From Salinispora pacifica CNR114 (GTDB lineage: Bacteria; Actinomycetota; Actinomycetes; Mycobacteriales; Micromonosporaceae): a stretch of 64,000 nucleotides of DNA. Below the pieces are notes generated by a model, which worked only from the letters and a program-made list of their open reading frames with translations, had not been told where the DNA came from and did no database searches. The stretch lies in assembly GCF_000514775.1 (NCBI RefSeq), contig NZ_AZWO01000021.1:2647-66646 (forward strand). Direction: 5' to 3'. Below are positions 57,049 through 64,000 of the stretch, one piece after another (position 1 is the stretch's first letter; each line of letters begins with the position of its first letter). The position numbers and the translations under genes are program-made.

Positions 57049-57780
57049 ATGTCCCATCCCCCGATCGAGCCGTCTGGAGCTGCGTCGCAGCCCACCGTGC
57101 CGGGGCAGCCGAGTTCGGCGCCCACCGTGCCGGGGCAGCCGGTTCCAGCTGCGTCGCAGCCTGCTGTGCCCGGGCAGCCAACCGGCGATCCTGCCCCCGC
57201 GCCAGCCCCGTCGGCCGCGCCCTTGGACAGCACCATGCCGCTCCCGACCGTCAACCCCCCGGTCGAGCAGCCGATGGCGGCCCCGCCGTCGATGTCGGGT
57301 CCGCCGATGTCGGCCCCGCCGCCGATGTCAGGTCCGCCGATGTCGGGTCCGCCGTTTGGTACGACTGCTGGCAGCGTCCGGCCGGCTCGGGCGACGGTGA
57401 TTCTGGCCGTGGTGGCGGGACTGCTGTTCCTCGTTGGTGGGGTGATGACCGGTCTGTTCCTGAATACCACCAGTGAGCTGAACCGGGCGGAGGAGCGGAT
57501 CAGCGAGCAGCACTCGACCATCGAGGCGACCAGTGCCGAGTTGGAGCAGGTCAAGGTCGACCTGCAACGGGCTCAGGAGACGCTGGCGCGTACCCAACAG
57601 GATCTCACCGGTACCCAGAACGACCGGGACGAGCAGGCCCGGCAGAAGGAGGTTATCGCCAGCTGCCTGGACAAGCTCAACACCGCGCTCACCGCGGCGG
57701 CGTTCGGCGATGCGGAGGCGTTCGAGGAGGCCAACGAGGGCCTGGAAGAGGTGTGCGCAGAGGCCGACGACTATCTCTGA
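57049..57780 (+). CDS. Proline-rich single-pass membrane protein with coiled coil
   Basis: 243 residues: an N-terminal disordered stretch made of repeats (three VPGQP-containing units; then four MSxPP units near 82-103), one transmembrane helix (VILAVVAGLLFLVGGVMTGLFL, about 117-138), and a coiled coil LNRAEERISEQHSTIEATSAE with a C-terminal two-cysteine region (IASCLDKL; LEEVCAEA). No named domain. Like the protease upstream it has a Pro-rich cytoplasmic tail, TM and helix; the two are 84 bp apart on one strand and may be functionally linked. ATG with AGGAGGAG 3 nt upstream. Confidence 0.8.
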   Translation: MSHPPIEPSGAASQPTVPGQPSSAPTVPGQPVPAASQPAVPGQPTGDPAPAPAPSAAPLDSTMPLPTVNPPVEQPMAAPPSMSGPPMSAPPPMSGPPMSGPPFGTTAGSVRPARATVILAVVAGLLFLVGGVMTGLFLNTTSELNRAEERISEQHSTIEATSAELEQVKVDLQRAQETLARTQQDLTGTQNDRDEQARQKEVIASCLDKLNTALTAAAFGDAEAFEEANEGLEEVCAEADDYL

Positions 57781-57794
57781 CCGGGCGCGCCCCG

Positions 57795-57856
57795 GCGCTC
57801 AGGGTCGTGCCGGCGGTGCGGCGCTCAGGGTCGTGCCGGCGGTGCGGCGCTCAGGG
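57795..57856. repeat. 26-bp tandem repeat, 2.4 copies
   Basis: Two identical copies (57795-57820, 57821-57846) of a 26-bp unit beginning GCGCTCAGGGTCGTGCC, then a 10-bp part-copy (57847-57856). It covers the last codons of the DUF3000 gene. As 26 is not a multiple of 3, one copy more or less would change the C-terminus. Confidence 0.9.
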
Positions 57857-58398
57857 AGCGCCGTCACCCCGGGCGGCGGTAGGCCGGCGGTCGAGGCGAG
57901 CAGGGTGCACCAGGCGTGCAGATGCGGCACGAGCGCGTCATCCACCGGCGTCCAGGACGCCCGGATCTCGACATCGCCGGCCGCGGGTGGCCCAGCCAGA
58001 TCACCGAACCGGGTGGACATGGTCTGCGTGACGGTCCCCCCGATCGCCCGGTGTCGGGCGTTCCGCACCCTGAGGGCGTCGGTCAGCCAGGCCCAGCCCA
58101 CCTCTGGCAGGAGCGGATCGGCGGCCAGATCCACCTCAAGCTCGGCGGTGACGTAGGTAACCAGTCGGAGCGTGCCCTGCCACGCCTCGTGCCCGGCGGG
58201 GTCGTGGAGGAGGATCAGTCGTCCGTTCGCCACCTCGTCGTCGTCCCGGAGGACGGTCGCGGCGAGGGCGAAGGCGAAGGGGGCCAGCCGTTGGGGCGCG
58301 CCGACCTCCTCCAACTGGATCTCGGACCGGGTGGCGGCCGATCGCAGCCCGTCAACCGCGCGGGCGAACGTCTCCGGGTGCGCGGTCGGGGGGGTCAT
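57799..58398 (-). CDS. DUF3000 protein
   Basis: 199 residues of the actinobacterial DUF3000 family, always near hemE: TFARAVDGLRSAATRSEIQ, VGWAWLTDALRVRNARH, GTVTQTMSTRFGDLAG, VEIRASWTPVDDALVPHLHAW. Function unknown. ATG at 58398 is 6 nt after TACGCT with no ribosome-binding site, so leaderless. The last residues (RRTAGTTLSAAPPARP) are encoded by the 26-bp tandem repeat and are probably not conserved. Confidence 0.9.
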   Translation of the reverse strand: MTPPTAHPETFARAVDGLRSAATRSEIQLEEVGAPQRLAPFAFALAATVLRDDDEVANGRLILLHDPAGHEAWQGTLRLVTYVTAELEVDLAADPLLPEVGWAWLTDALRVRNARHRAIGGTVTQTMSTRFGDLAGPPAAGDVEIRASWTPVDDALVPHLHAWCTLLASTAGLPPPGVTALPERRTAGTTLSAAPPARP

Positions 58399-58404
58399 TA
58401 CTGA

Positions 58405-58410
58405 AGCGTA
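58405..58410 (-). promoter_or_regulatory. Putative -10 box (TACGCT), leaderless DUF3000 mRNA
   Basis: TACGCT on the minus strand, 6 nt before the ATG. Confidence 0.55.
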
Positions 58411-58560
58411 AGGGTCTTCGGGCCAGCCGATTCGGCGGCACGCCGGGAACCGGGGCGGCTGGCGACCGCGTCCGGACCCGAATGCCGTTTTGTCGGCGCG
58501 GATCACACGATGTGACGGTGCCGGCGGGACGGGGCGGGCGGCGTGGCACGATGGGCCACG

Positions 58561-59658
58561 ATGAGCACCGAGACCACGGGCGCCGCCGCCCGAGACGAGG
58601 GGCCGCGCCCCGGCGATCCGGCCGATTCTCCCTTCGTTCGCGCGTGCCGGCGCGAGCCCGGCCCGCACACTCCGGTCTGGTTCATGCGGCAGGCGGGCCG
58701 CTCACTGCCGGAGTACCGGAAGATCCGCGCGAACGTGGCGATGTTGGAGTCCTGTCGCCGGCCGGAACTGATTACCGAGATCACTCTCCAGCCGGTGCGT
58801 CGGCACGGGGTTGACGCGGCGATCCTCTTCAGTGACATCGTGGTGCCGGTCGCCGCCGCCGGGGTGGCGTTGGACATCGTCCCAGGCACCGGCCCGGTGG
58901 TGACCGATCCCGTCACCGCCGCGGCGGATGTGGAGCGGATCCGGCCGATCACCCGCGACGATGTTCACTATGTGGACGAAGCGGTCCGGATGCTGGTCGG
59001 AGAGCTGGGTGCGACCCCGCTGATCGGCTTCGCCGGCGCACCGTTCACCCTCGCCAGCTACCTCGTCGAGGGGGGCCCGTCGCGTAACCACACGAGGACC
59101 AAGGCCCTGATGTACGGCGACCCGGACCTGTGGCACGCCCTGGCCGGCCGGCTCGCCGAGGTGGCGCTGGCGTTCCTGAAGGTGCAGATCGACGCCGGCG
59201 TCTCCGCCGTGCAGCTCTTCGACTCCTGGGCTGGCGCCCTCTCCGAGGCCGACTACCGCCGGTACGTGCTGCCGCACTCAGAGACGGTCCTCGCCGGCCT
59301 CGCCGACGCCGGCGTTCCGCGGATCCACTTCGGGGTGGGCACCGGGGAACTGCTAGTCGCGATGGGCGAGGCCGGCGCCGACGTGGTCGGCGTTGACTGG
59401 CGTACGCCGTTGGATGTCGCCGCCCGCCGGGTCGGCCCGCAGCGGGCGGTGCAGGGAAACCTGGATCCGTGTCTGCTGTTCGCCCCGTGGCCGGTGCTTG
59501 AGGCCGAGGTCCGACGGGTGCTGGCGCAGGGGCGTGCCGCCCCCGGACACATCTTCAACCTCGGCCACGGGGTGCTACCGGAGACCGACCCCGACGTCCT
59601 GACCCGGCTGGTGGCCCTGGTCCACGACTTGACCGCTCGGGAAAGCGGAAGGAGCTGA
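58561..59658 (+). CDS. hemE: Uroporphyrinogen decarboxylase
   Basis: Decarboxylates uroporphyrinogen III to coproporphyrinogen III in heme synthesis. 365 residues: [17 protein letters not shown] (about 39-55, substrate-binding Arg), [29 protein letters not shown], and the C-terminal [12 protein letters not shown]. The ATG at 58561 fits family length; an upstream in-frame GTG (58543) is possible. First of three consecutive heme genes, 5 nt before hemY, divergent from DUF3000. Confidence 0.96.
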   Translation: MSTETTGAAARDEGPRPGDPADSPFVRACRREPGPHTPVWFMRQAGRSLPEYRKIRANVAMLESCRRPELITEITLQPVRRHGVDAAILFSDIVVPVAAAGVALDIVPGTGPVVTDPVTAAADVERIRPITRDDVHYVDEAVRMLVGELGATPLIGFAGAPFTLASYLVEGGPSRNHTRTKALMYGDPDLWHALAGRLAEVALAFLKVQIDAGVSAVQLFDSWAGALSEADYRRYVLPHSETVLAGLADAGVPRIHFGVGTGELLVAMGEAGADVVGVDWRTPLDVAARRVGPQRAVQGNLDPCLLFAPWPVLEAEVRRVLAQGRAAPGHIFNLGHGVLPETDPDVLTRLVALVHDLTARESGRS

Positions 59659-59663
59659 GTGGC

Positions 59664-61073
59664 ATGGCGACACCGTGGCGGATCGCGGTGGTCGGCGGTG
59701 GCATCGCCGGCCTCGCCGCCGCCGTCCAGTTGAGGGACCACGTTCCCACCGACACCGAGGTGACGGTTTACGAGCGTAGCGACTCCCTCGGTGGCAAGCT
59801 GCGCACCGGCGAACTCGCCGGCGCTCCGGTGGAGTTCGGCGCGGAAGCGTTCCTGATGCGCGACGGCGCCGGTGGGGAGTCGGCGGCGGTGACCCTGATC
59901 CGCCGGGTGGGGTTGGCCGACAACATCGTCCATCCCACCGTCGGGCAGGCGGCGCTCCTGGTCGGCGGTGAGCTGCACCCGCTGCCCCGGGGCACGCTGA
60001 TCGGCGTACCCGGGGACCTCGCGGCGGTCGCGGCGGTGGCCCGCCCGACCGCGGAGGCCGATGTGGACACCGGTCGGCCGTTGCTCGCCCCCGACGCCGA
60101 TGTCACGGTCGGCGAGCTGGTTCGGGCCAGACTGGGGGACGAGGTCGTCGACCGGTTGGTGGAGCCGATGCTCGGGGGCGTCTACGCCGGCCGCGCCGAC
60201 GACCTCTCCCTGGCCGCCACCATGCCCGCGCTGACCCGAACCGCCCGGATCGAACACACCCTGGTCGGCGCGGTCCGCGCGGCGCAGGCGGCGGCGCCGC
60301 GGTCACCCGGTACGCCATTCTTCGGCACCCTGGCCGGTGGTCTCAGCACCCTGGTCGAGGCCGCCGCGTCGACCAGCGGCGCCACGATCCGGCGGAACGC
60401 GACGGTCCGGGCGCTGACCCCGGCCGGCGCGGGCTGGCGCCTGACCATCGGCCCGAACGGCGACGCGGAGCAGGTCCACGCCGACGCCGTGGTGCTGGCG
60501 GTGCCGGCCCGGCCGGCGGGGCGGCTGCTCGCCGATGTCGCCCCGGCCGCCGCCGAGAACGTCGGTGACCTGGCCTACGCCAGCATCGCCCTGGTCACCC
60601 TCGCGTTGCCGGCGACGGAGCTGCCCGGGCTCTCCGGCCTCCTGGTCCCGGTCGGCGAGGGGCTGCTGATGAAGGCGTCCACCTTCTTCACCACCAAGTG
60701 GGGGCACCTGCGCCGGCCCGACGGGTTGACCCTGGTCCGGGCCTCGATCGGCCGGTACGGGGACGAGGCGCAGCTGCAGCGCCCCGACGGGGAGCTCGTC
60801 GACACCGTGTACCGGGAACTGTCGGCGGTGCTCGGTGCCGAGCTGCCCACCCCCATCGCCACCCACGTGCAGCGCTGGGGTGGGTCACTGCCGCAGTACG
60901 CGCCAGGCCACCTGGAGCGGGTGGCGTCGGCGCGGGCGACGCTGCGGGCGCAGCGGCCAACCCTCGCGTTGGCGGGAGCCGGCTACGACGGCGTCGGGAT
61001 TCCGGTCTGTATCCGTTCCGGCGCGGCGGCGGCCGACGAGATCATCACTGCACTGAAGGGTTCCGGGATATGA
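59664..61073 (+). CDS. hemY: Coproporphyrinogen III oxidase (HemY/CgoX type)
   Basis: 469 residues, FAD enzyme that oxidises coproporphyrinogen III to coproporphyrin III in the actinobacterial/firmicute branch. N-terminal [17 protein letters not shown] binds [17 protein letters not shown] and the C-terminal [20 protein letters not shown] complete the fold. ATG with AAGGAG 9 nt upstream. In older terms protoporphyrinogen oxidase; the hemQ partner favours coproporphyrinogen. Confidence 0.94.
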   Translation: MATPWRIAVVGGGIAGLAAAVQLRDHVPTDTEVTVYERSDSLGGKLRTGELAGAPVEFGAEAFLMRDGAGGESAAVTLIRRVGLADNIVHPTVGQAALLVGGELHPLPRGTLIGVPGDLAAVAAVARPTAEADVDTGRPLLAPDADVTVGELVRARLGDEVVDRLVEPMLGGVYAGRADDLSLAATMPALTRTARIEHTLVGAVRAAQAAAPRSPGTPFFGTLAGGLSTLVEAAASTSGATIRRNATVRALTPAGAGWRLTIGPNGDAEQVHADAVVLAVPARPAGRLLADVAPAAAENVGDLAYASIALVTLALPATELPGLSGLLVPVGEGLLMKASTFFTTKWGHLRRPDGLTLVRASIGRYGDEAQLQRPDGELVDTVYRELSAVLGAELPTPIATHVQRWGGSLPQYAPGHLERVASARATLRAQRPTLALAGAGYDGVGIPVCIRSGAAAADEIITALKGSGI

Positions 61074-61771
61074 CCGAGCAGACCAACGCGGCCCGACTGA
61101 ACGAGCTGAACGCGACGATCCGGTACACCATGTGGTCGGTGTATCGGGCGAACCACGCCCTGCCGTCACTACGCGAGAACGTCACCGCCGAGGCGACCGC
61201 CTTCTTCGACGAACTGGCCGGCGAGGACGTGACCATCCGGGGCACGTACGACGTGGCCGGGCTGCGCGCCGACGCCGACCTGATGATCTGGTGGCACTCC
61301 TCGTCGAGTGACGCGCTCCAGGACGCGTACCTGCGGTTCCGGCGTACCACGCTGGGGCGGGCGTTGACCCCGGTCTGGTCCCAGCTCGGGCTGCACCGGC
61401 CGGCGGAGTTCAACAAGAGCCACGTTCCGGCGTTCCTCGCCGGTGAGCAGGCCCGGGACTACCTCTGCGTGTACCCCTTCGTCCGCTCGTACGAGTGGTA
61501 TCTGCTGCCGGACGCGGAGCGGCGGGAGCTGCTGGCCGAGCATGGCGGGATGGCCCGCGGCTACCCCGACGTGCGGGCCAACACGGTCTCCTCGTTCGCC
61601 CTCGGTGACTACGAGTGGTTGCTCGCCTTCGAAGCCGACGAGTTGCACCGCATCGTTGACCTGATGCGGGACCTGCGGGCGTCCCGCGCCCGCCGGCACG
61701 TCCGGGAGGAGATCCCGTTCTACACCGGCCGGCGCCGCGAGATCGCCGACATCATCGCCAGCCTGCCCTGA
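61070..61771 (+). CDS. hemQ: Coproheme decarboxylase (HemQ)
   Basis: 233 residues of the chlorite-dismutase-like fold; makes heme b from coproheme using H2O2. [31 protein letters not shown] and [14 protein letters not shown] (with the catalytic Tyr) and [23 protein letters not shown] (split; no longer than 20 each) are family blocks. ATG overlaps the hemY stop (ATGA). Together with hemE and hemY this gives the terminal coproporphyrin-dependent route; ferrochelatase is elsewhere. Confidence 0.95.
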   Translation: MTEQTNAARLNELNATIRYTMWSVYRANHALPSLRENVTAEATAFFDELAGEDVTIRGTYDVAGLRADADLMIWWHSSSSDALQDAYLRFRRTTLGRALTPVWSQLGLHRPAEFNKSHVPAFLAGEQARDYLCVYPFVRSYEWYLLPDAERRELLAEHGGMARGYPDVRANTVSSFALGDYEWLLAFEADELHRIVDLMRDLRASRARRHVREEIPFYTGRRREIADIIASLP

Positions 61772-61879
61772 GCGTGCCGCCCGCCCCACCCGGCGGTACG
61801 GCAGCGGCCCGGCCGGCTGCGCCGCTTTGGCAGCCGGGGGGCCTCGGCTGACCGTCGGGTGGGTAGGACGTGCGGGGGG

Positions 61880-62248
61880 TCAATCCGAGGTGGGCGTGGT
61901 GAACTCCGGCTGGTCGAGCACCCGTAGCCAGGACCCGTCGGGTTGGCGGCGGACGACCTGCGCCCGAGCGCCCGCGCCGTCGCTCGGCGGCGTGGAGGTG
62001 AGGGCGAGGTCGCCGCAGACCAGCGTGGGCAGCGGCGCTTCCGGGGTGAATTGTGGCCGGTTGGCGAGCACCTCCTCCCACAGGGCCTGGATTGCCGCGC
62101 GCCCGACGGTCTGCTGGCCGGGCGGGTAGGCCATGACCGCGTCCGGTTCGTAGAGCGCGGCGACGCCCGCGGCGTCGCCGGCGTTGGAGCGTTCGACGAA
62201 CAGCCGGGTGAGGTCCTCGGGCTGCATCGCTTTCGTACGGTCCGACAT
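61880..62248 (-). CDS. SnoaL/NTF2-like protein
   Basis: 122 residues of the SnoaL-like NTF2 fold: LTRLFVERSNAGDAAGVAALYE, VMAYPPGQQTVGRAAIQALW, ending in a VVRRQPDGSWLRV strand. It can bind or transform small molecules; no catalytic residue is certain. ATG with GAGAGGAA 5 nt upstream. Divergent from the LysR regulator, 127 bp apart, which suggests LysR controls it. Confidence 0.86.
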   Translation of the reverse strand: MSDRTKAMQPEDLTRLFVERSNAGDAAGVAALYEPDAVMAYPPGQQTVGRAAIQALWEEVLANRPQFTPEAPLPTLVCGDLALTSTPPSDGAGARAQVVRRQPDGSWLRVLDQPEFTTPTSD

Positions 62249-62361
62249 GGTGTTCCTCTCGATGTTTCCGGTGGAGCGAAGCGTTTCGTTCGGCGCTTGC
62301 CTCCAGAACCAAGCGTGCCTTCGGTGACATCAGAAGTCCAACAGATAGTTCTTATGCGAGC

Positions 62362-62367
62362 TAGAAT
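62362..62367 (+). promoter_or_regulatory. Putative -10 box (TAGAAT) of the LysR gene
   Basis: TAGAAT ends 8 nt before the ATG, in an A/T-rich patch (62335-62375) where LysR autoregulation would be expected. No Shine-Dalgarno. Confidence 0.55.
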
Positions 62368-62375
62368 CTCTCGTT

Positions 62376-63281
62376 ATGGAACTGAGGCAGCTGGAATACT
62401 TCGTCGCAGTCGCCGAGGAGGCCAGCTTCACCCGTGCCGCCGAGCGGGTGCGGATCAGCCAACCCGGAGTGAGTGCTCAGATCCGCGAGCTCGAACGCGA
62501 AGTCGGCGCCACCCTCATCGACCGCTCCACCCGAAGGGCGAGCCTCACCGATGCCGGCCGGGCCGCACTCGAACACGCCCGGGCCGCGCTCGCCTGTTCT
62601 GACGCGATGAAGCAGGCGGTCGGCGACGTGGTCGGACTCATCCGCGGTCGGCTCACCGTCGGCATGGTCATCGGGTGCACCATCACCCCGTTCTTCGACG
62701 CCCTGGCGGCGTTCCACCACGCGCACCCCGGCGTGGAGATCACCCTGCTCGAGCACCACTCGGCCCGGCTCCTCCAGGACGTCCAGGCCGGTGCTGTCGA
62801 CCTCGCTCTCATCGGCACCGCCGATCCCACGCCGGCCGGGTCGAACTCCCTCACGATCATCAGCGAGCCACTCGTCGCCCTCGTCCCACCCGGGCATCTC
62901 CTCGCCCAGAAAGCGGCCGTGACCGTGGCCGAACTCGCCGACCACCCACTGGTGTGCATGCCCGAGGGCACCGGCATCCGTACCGTCCTCGACCGGGCCT
63001 GCACCCAACACCGCGTCCGACCGGCCATCAGCGTCCAGGCCAGCGCCGCGGACGCCATCGCCGACCTCGCCGCCCGCGGGCTGGGCGTGGCCGTCCTCGC
63101 CGAGTCCATGTCGTGGGACCACCACGGCCGCCTGATCGCGCTGCCGATCGTCGACATCGACGAGCCAGCCCTGCTGGCCCTGGTCTGGAGCGGCACGCAG
63201 AGCCCAGCCCTCGATCGACTGGTCCGACACTGCCGCGACACCTTCGCTACCGGGCCGGGATCCCGGGCGCTGGCCCGGTAG
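62376..63281 (+). CDS. LysR-family transcriptional regulator
   Basis: 301 residues: N-terminal winged helix ELRQLEYFVAVAEEASFTRA with SQPGVSAQIRELEREVGATL, then a substrate-binding domain (LIRGRLTVGMVIGC; LALIGTADPTPAG; PLVALVPPGHLLA). Controls probably the divergent SnoaL gene; the inducer is unknown. Followed by a GNAT gene in convergent orientation. Confidence 0.94.
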   Translation: MELRQLEYFVAVAEEASFTRAAERVRISQPGVSAQIRELEREVGATLIDRSTRRASLTDAGRAALEHARAALACSDAMKQAVGDVVGLIRGRLTVGMVIGCTITPFFDALAAFHHAHPGVEITLLEHHSARLLQDVQAGAVDLALIGTADPTPAGSNSLTIISEPLVALVPPGHLLAQKAAVTVAELADHPLVCMPEGTGIRTVLDRACTQHRVRPAISVQASAADAIADLAARGLGVAVLAESMSWDHHGRLIALPIVDIDEPALLALVWSGTQSPALDRLVRHCRDTFATGPGSRALAR

Positions 63282-63295
63282 CGATCCGCGGTGTG

Positions 63296-63748
63296 CTACG
63301 CCGCCGGGGCGTTCCGGCGCATCGGCGTGTGTCGAATGCCGTCCTCGAGGTACTCCGGCCCGGTGACCGTGAACCCGTGTCGGGTGTAGAAGTCGACCAG
63401 CTGTGACTGCGCTTCGAGGGTGCACGGGCTCTCGCCGACCTCCACGAGGGCCGCGGTCATCAGCTGGCCCGCGTACCCCGCGCCGCGTACCTCCTTCGCC
63501 ACCACCACCCGGCCGATCTGTCGCTGACCGTCCGGACCGGCCAAGATCCGCAGGTACGCCACCGGCGCCCCGGCCTGCTCCAGCCAGAGATGGCGGGTGC
63601 CCGGCTCCACGTCCCGGCCGTCCAGCTCCGGGTACGGGCACTCCTGCTCCACCACGAACACGTCCACGCGTAGCCGGAGCAGGTCATGGAAGGCGCGGGC
63701 GGACAGGTCGGCGAAGGAAGCGGTCCGGAGCTCAGTGGTGGGCAGCAT
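63296..63748 (-). CDS. GNAT acetyltransferase (ElaA type)
   Basis: 150 residues: AFHDLLRLRVDVFVVEQECPY, GDPEL-like DGRDVEPGTRHLWLEQAG, IGRVVVAKEVRGAGYAGQLM (acetyl-CoA loop) and SQLVDFYTRHGFTVTGPEYLEDG, the ElaA signature. Substrate unknown. Leaderless ATG behind TACCAT (63755-63760), inside the preceding gene's end. Confidence 0.9.
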   Translation of the reverse strand: MLPTTELRTASFADLSARAFHDLLRLRVDVFVVEQECPYPELDGRDVEPGTRHLWLEQAGAPVAYLRILAGPDGQRQIGRVVVAKEVRGAGYAGQLMTAALVEVGESPCTLEAQSQLVDFYTRHGFTVTGPEYLEDGIRHTPMRRNAPAA

Positions 63749-64000
63749 CCTGCGATGGTAGATCGCTGCCCGATGCCGATGCCGATGCCGATGCCGATGC
63801 CGATGCCGATGCCGATGCCGATGCCGATGCCGATGCCGATGCCGATGCCGGCTGCCGGGCGGCGGAGCGCCGCCGGCGAAGCAGCGTGCCGGCGACCGCC
63901 ACCGCGAGCAGCGCGGCGACCGCGGCCCCGATCGTCCACGGGCCCAGACCGTCCACCCACCCGCTGATCGTGGCCTGCACCCGACCGGCCGCGTCGATCA
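63732..64000 (-). CDS. C-terminal part of a membrane protein with Ala-Ser repeat tail (continues beyond window)
   Basis: The reading frame is open to the right edge, where the minus strand reads IDAAGRVQATISGWVDGLG; a GTG at 63980 is available as a start but the frame has no stop before the edge, so a longer protein is likely. It ends with one transmembrane helix (GAAVAALLAVAVAGTLL), a basic RRRRSAARQ, then about 13 Ala-Ser pairs encoded by the hexamer repeat. Stop overlaps the GNAT start by 17 bp. No family recognised. Confidence 0.5.
   Translation of the reverse strand, partial: IDAAGRVQATISGWVDGLGPWTIGAAVAALLAVAVAGTLLRRRRSAARQPASASASASASASASASASASASASASGSDLPSQDAAHH
63755..63760 (-). promoter_or_regulatory. 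Putative -10 box (TACCAT), leaderless GNAT gene
   Basis: TACCAT on the minus strand, 6 nt before the GNAT ATG and within the 3' end of the upstream gene. Confidence 0.5.
63771..63848. repeat. Hexanucleotide microsatellite (CGATGC) x13
   Basis: Thirteen exact head-to-tail copies of CGATGC (78 bp), unusual for its perfection in a bacterial chromosome. On the minus strand it encodes a run of Ala-Ser dipeptides at the C-terminus of the membrane protein. Length changes in multiples of six keep the frame. Confidence 0.95.

Noticed and set aside
57795..57856. Tandem repeat considered as a CRISPR array
   Set aside because: The units are directly adjacent with no spacers and only 2.4 copies.
63771..63848. 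Hexamer array considered as a CRISPR or origin iteron
   Set aside because: The 6-bp unit is too short and has no spacers; it lies inside an open frame.

Overview
The window is a high-GC actinobacterial chromosome segment, most likely from the Micromonosporaceae (Salinispora or Micromonospora type). The evidence is a HrdB-type principal sigma factor with a Lys/Ala-rich N-terminal arm, many actinobacteria-restricted DUF families (DUF3000, 3039, 3093, 3099, 3159, 3710, 4193), the coproporphyrin-dependent heme genes ending in hemQ, an XRE-DUF5753/DUF397 pair, and a DtxR/IdeR-type iron box. Genus and species cannot be fixed from the sequence alone.

Layout. 1-6.1 kb: end of a secreted-protein gene, methyltransferase-dtd, and a ferric-iron ABC transporter behind an iron box. 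6.2-12.5 kb: an XRE/DUF397 pair, small Micromonosporaceae-type proteins, a pseudouridine catabolic pair (psuG-psuK), and an SF2 helicase. 12.7-22.6 kb: a dense housekeeping core (sigA/hrdB, inositol-phosphatase family protein, dut, several DUF genes, two TrkA-type RCK proteins). 22.8-28.2 kb: a KimA-like potassium transporter, a TRAM-type RNA methyltransferase and dxs. 28.3-33.5 kb: a lipoprotein and two paralogous large membrane proteins facing tail to tail. 33.7-42.2 kb: two two-component systems, a rifampicin-monooxygenase-like gene preceded by a rifamycin-associated element, VOC proteins and a decayed epimerase. 42.2-46.5 kb: an accessory zone with a drug-type MFS gene, a frameshifted gene, an ABC-exporter remnant and transposase debris. 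46.5-49.5 kb: a compact cassette of a His-rich membrane protein, a cysteine-synthase-like PLP enzyme and an MFS transporter, closed by a strong terminator. 49.7-64 kb: core genes again (fadAB-type beta-oxidation pair, RNase D, a membrane-anchored protease, hemE-hemY-hemQ, LysR/SnoaL, GNAT), ending in a hexanucleotide microsatellite.

Three items stand out. The rox-like gene sits behind a near-perfect rifamycin-associated element, which predicts rifamycin-inducible inactivation. The 46.5-49.5 kb cassette is the best candidate for an undescribed small-molecule or metal-related system: its PLP enzyme lacks the usual Asn of the TSGNTG loop and is translationally coupled to an exporter-like protein. 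At least ten genes have a TANNNT -10 box only 6-10 nt before the start codon with no Shine-Dalgarno, so leaderless transcription is common here.

The DNA is otherwise ordinary: no rRNA, tRNA, CRISPR array or complete insertion sequence was recognised, and no secondary-metabolite core synthase is present.
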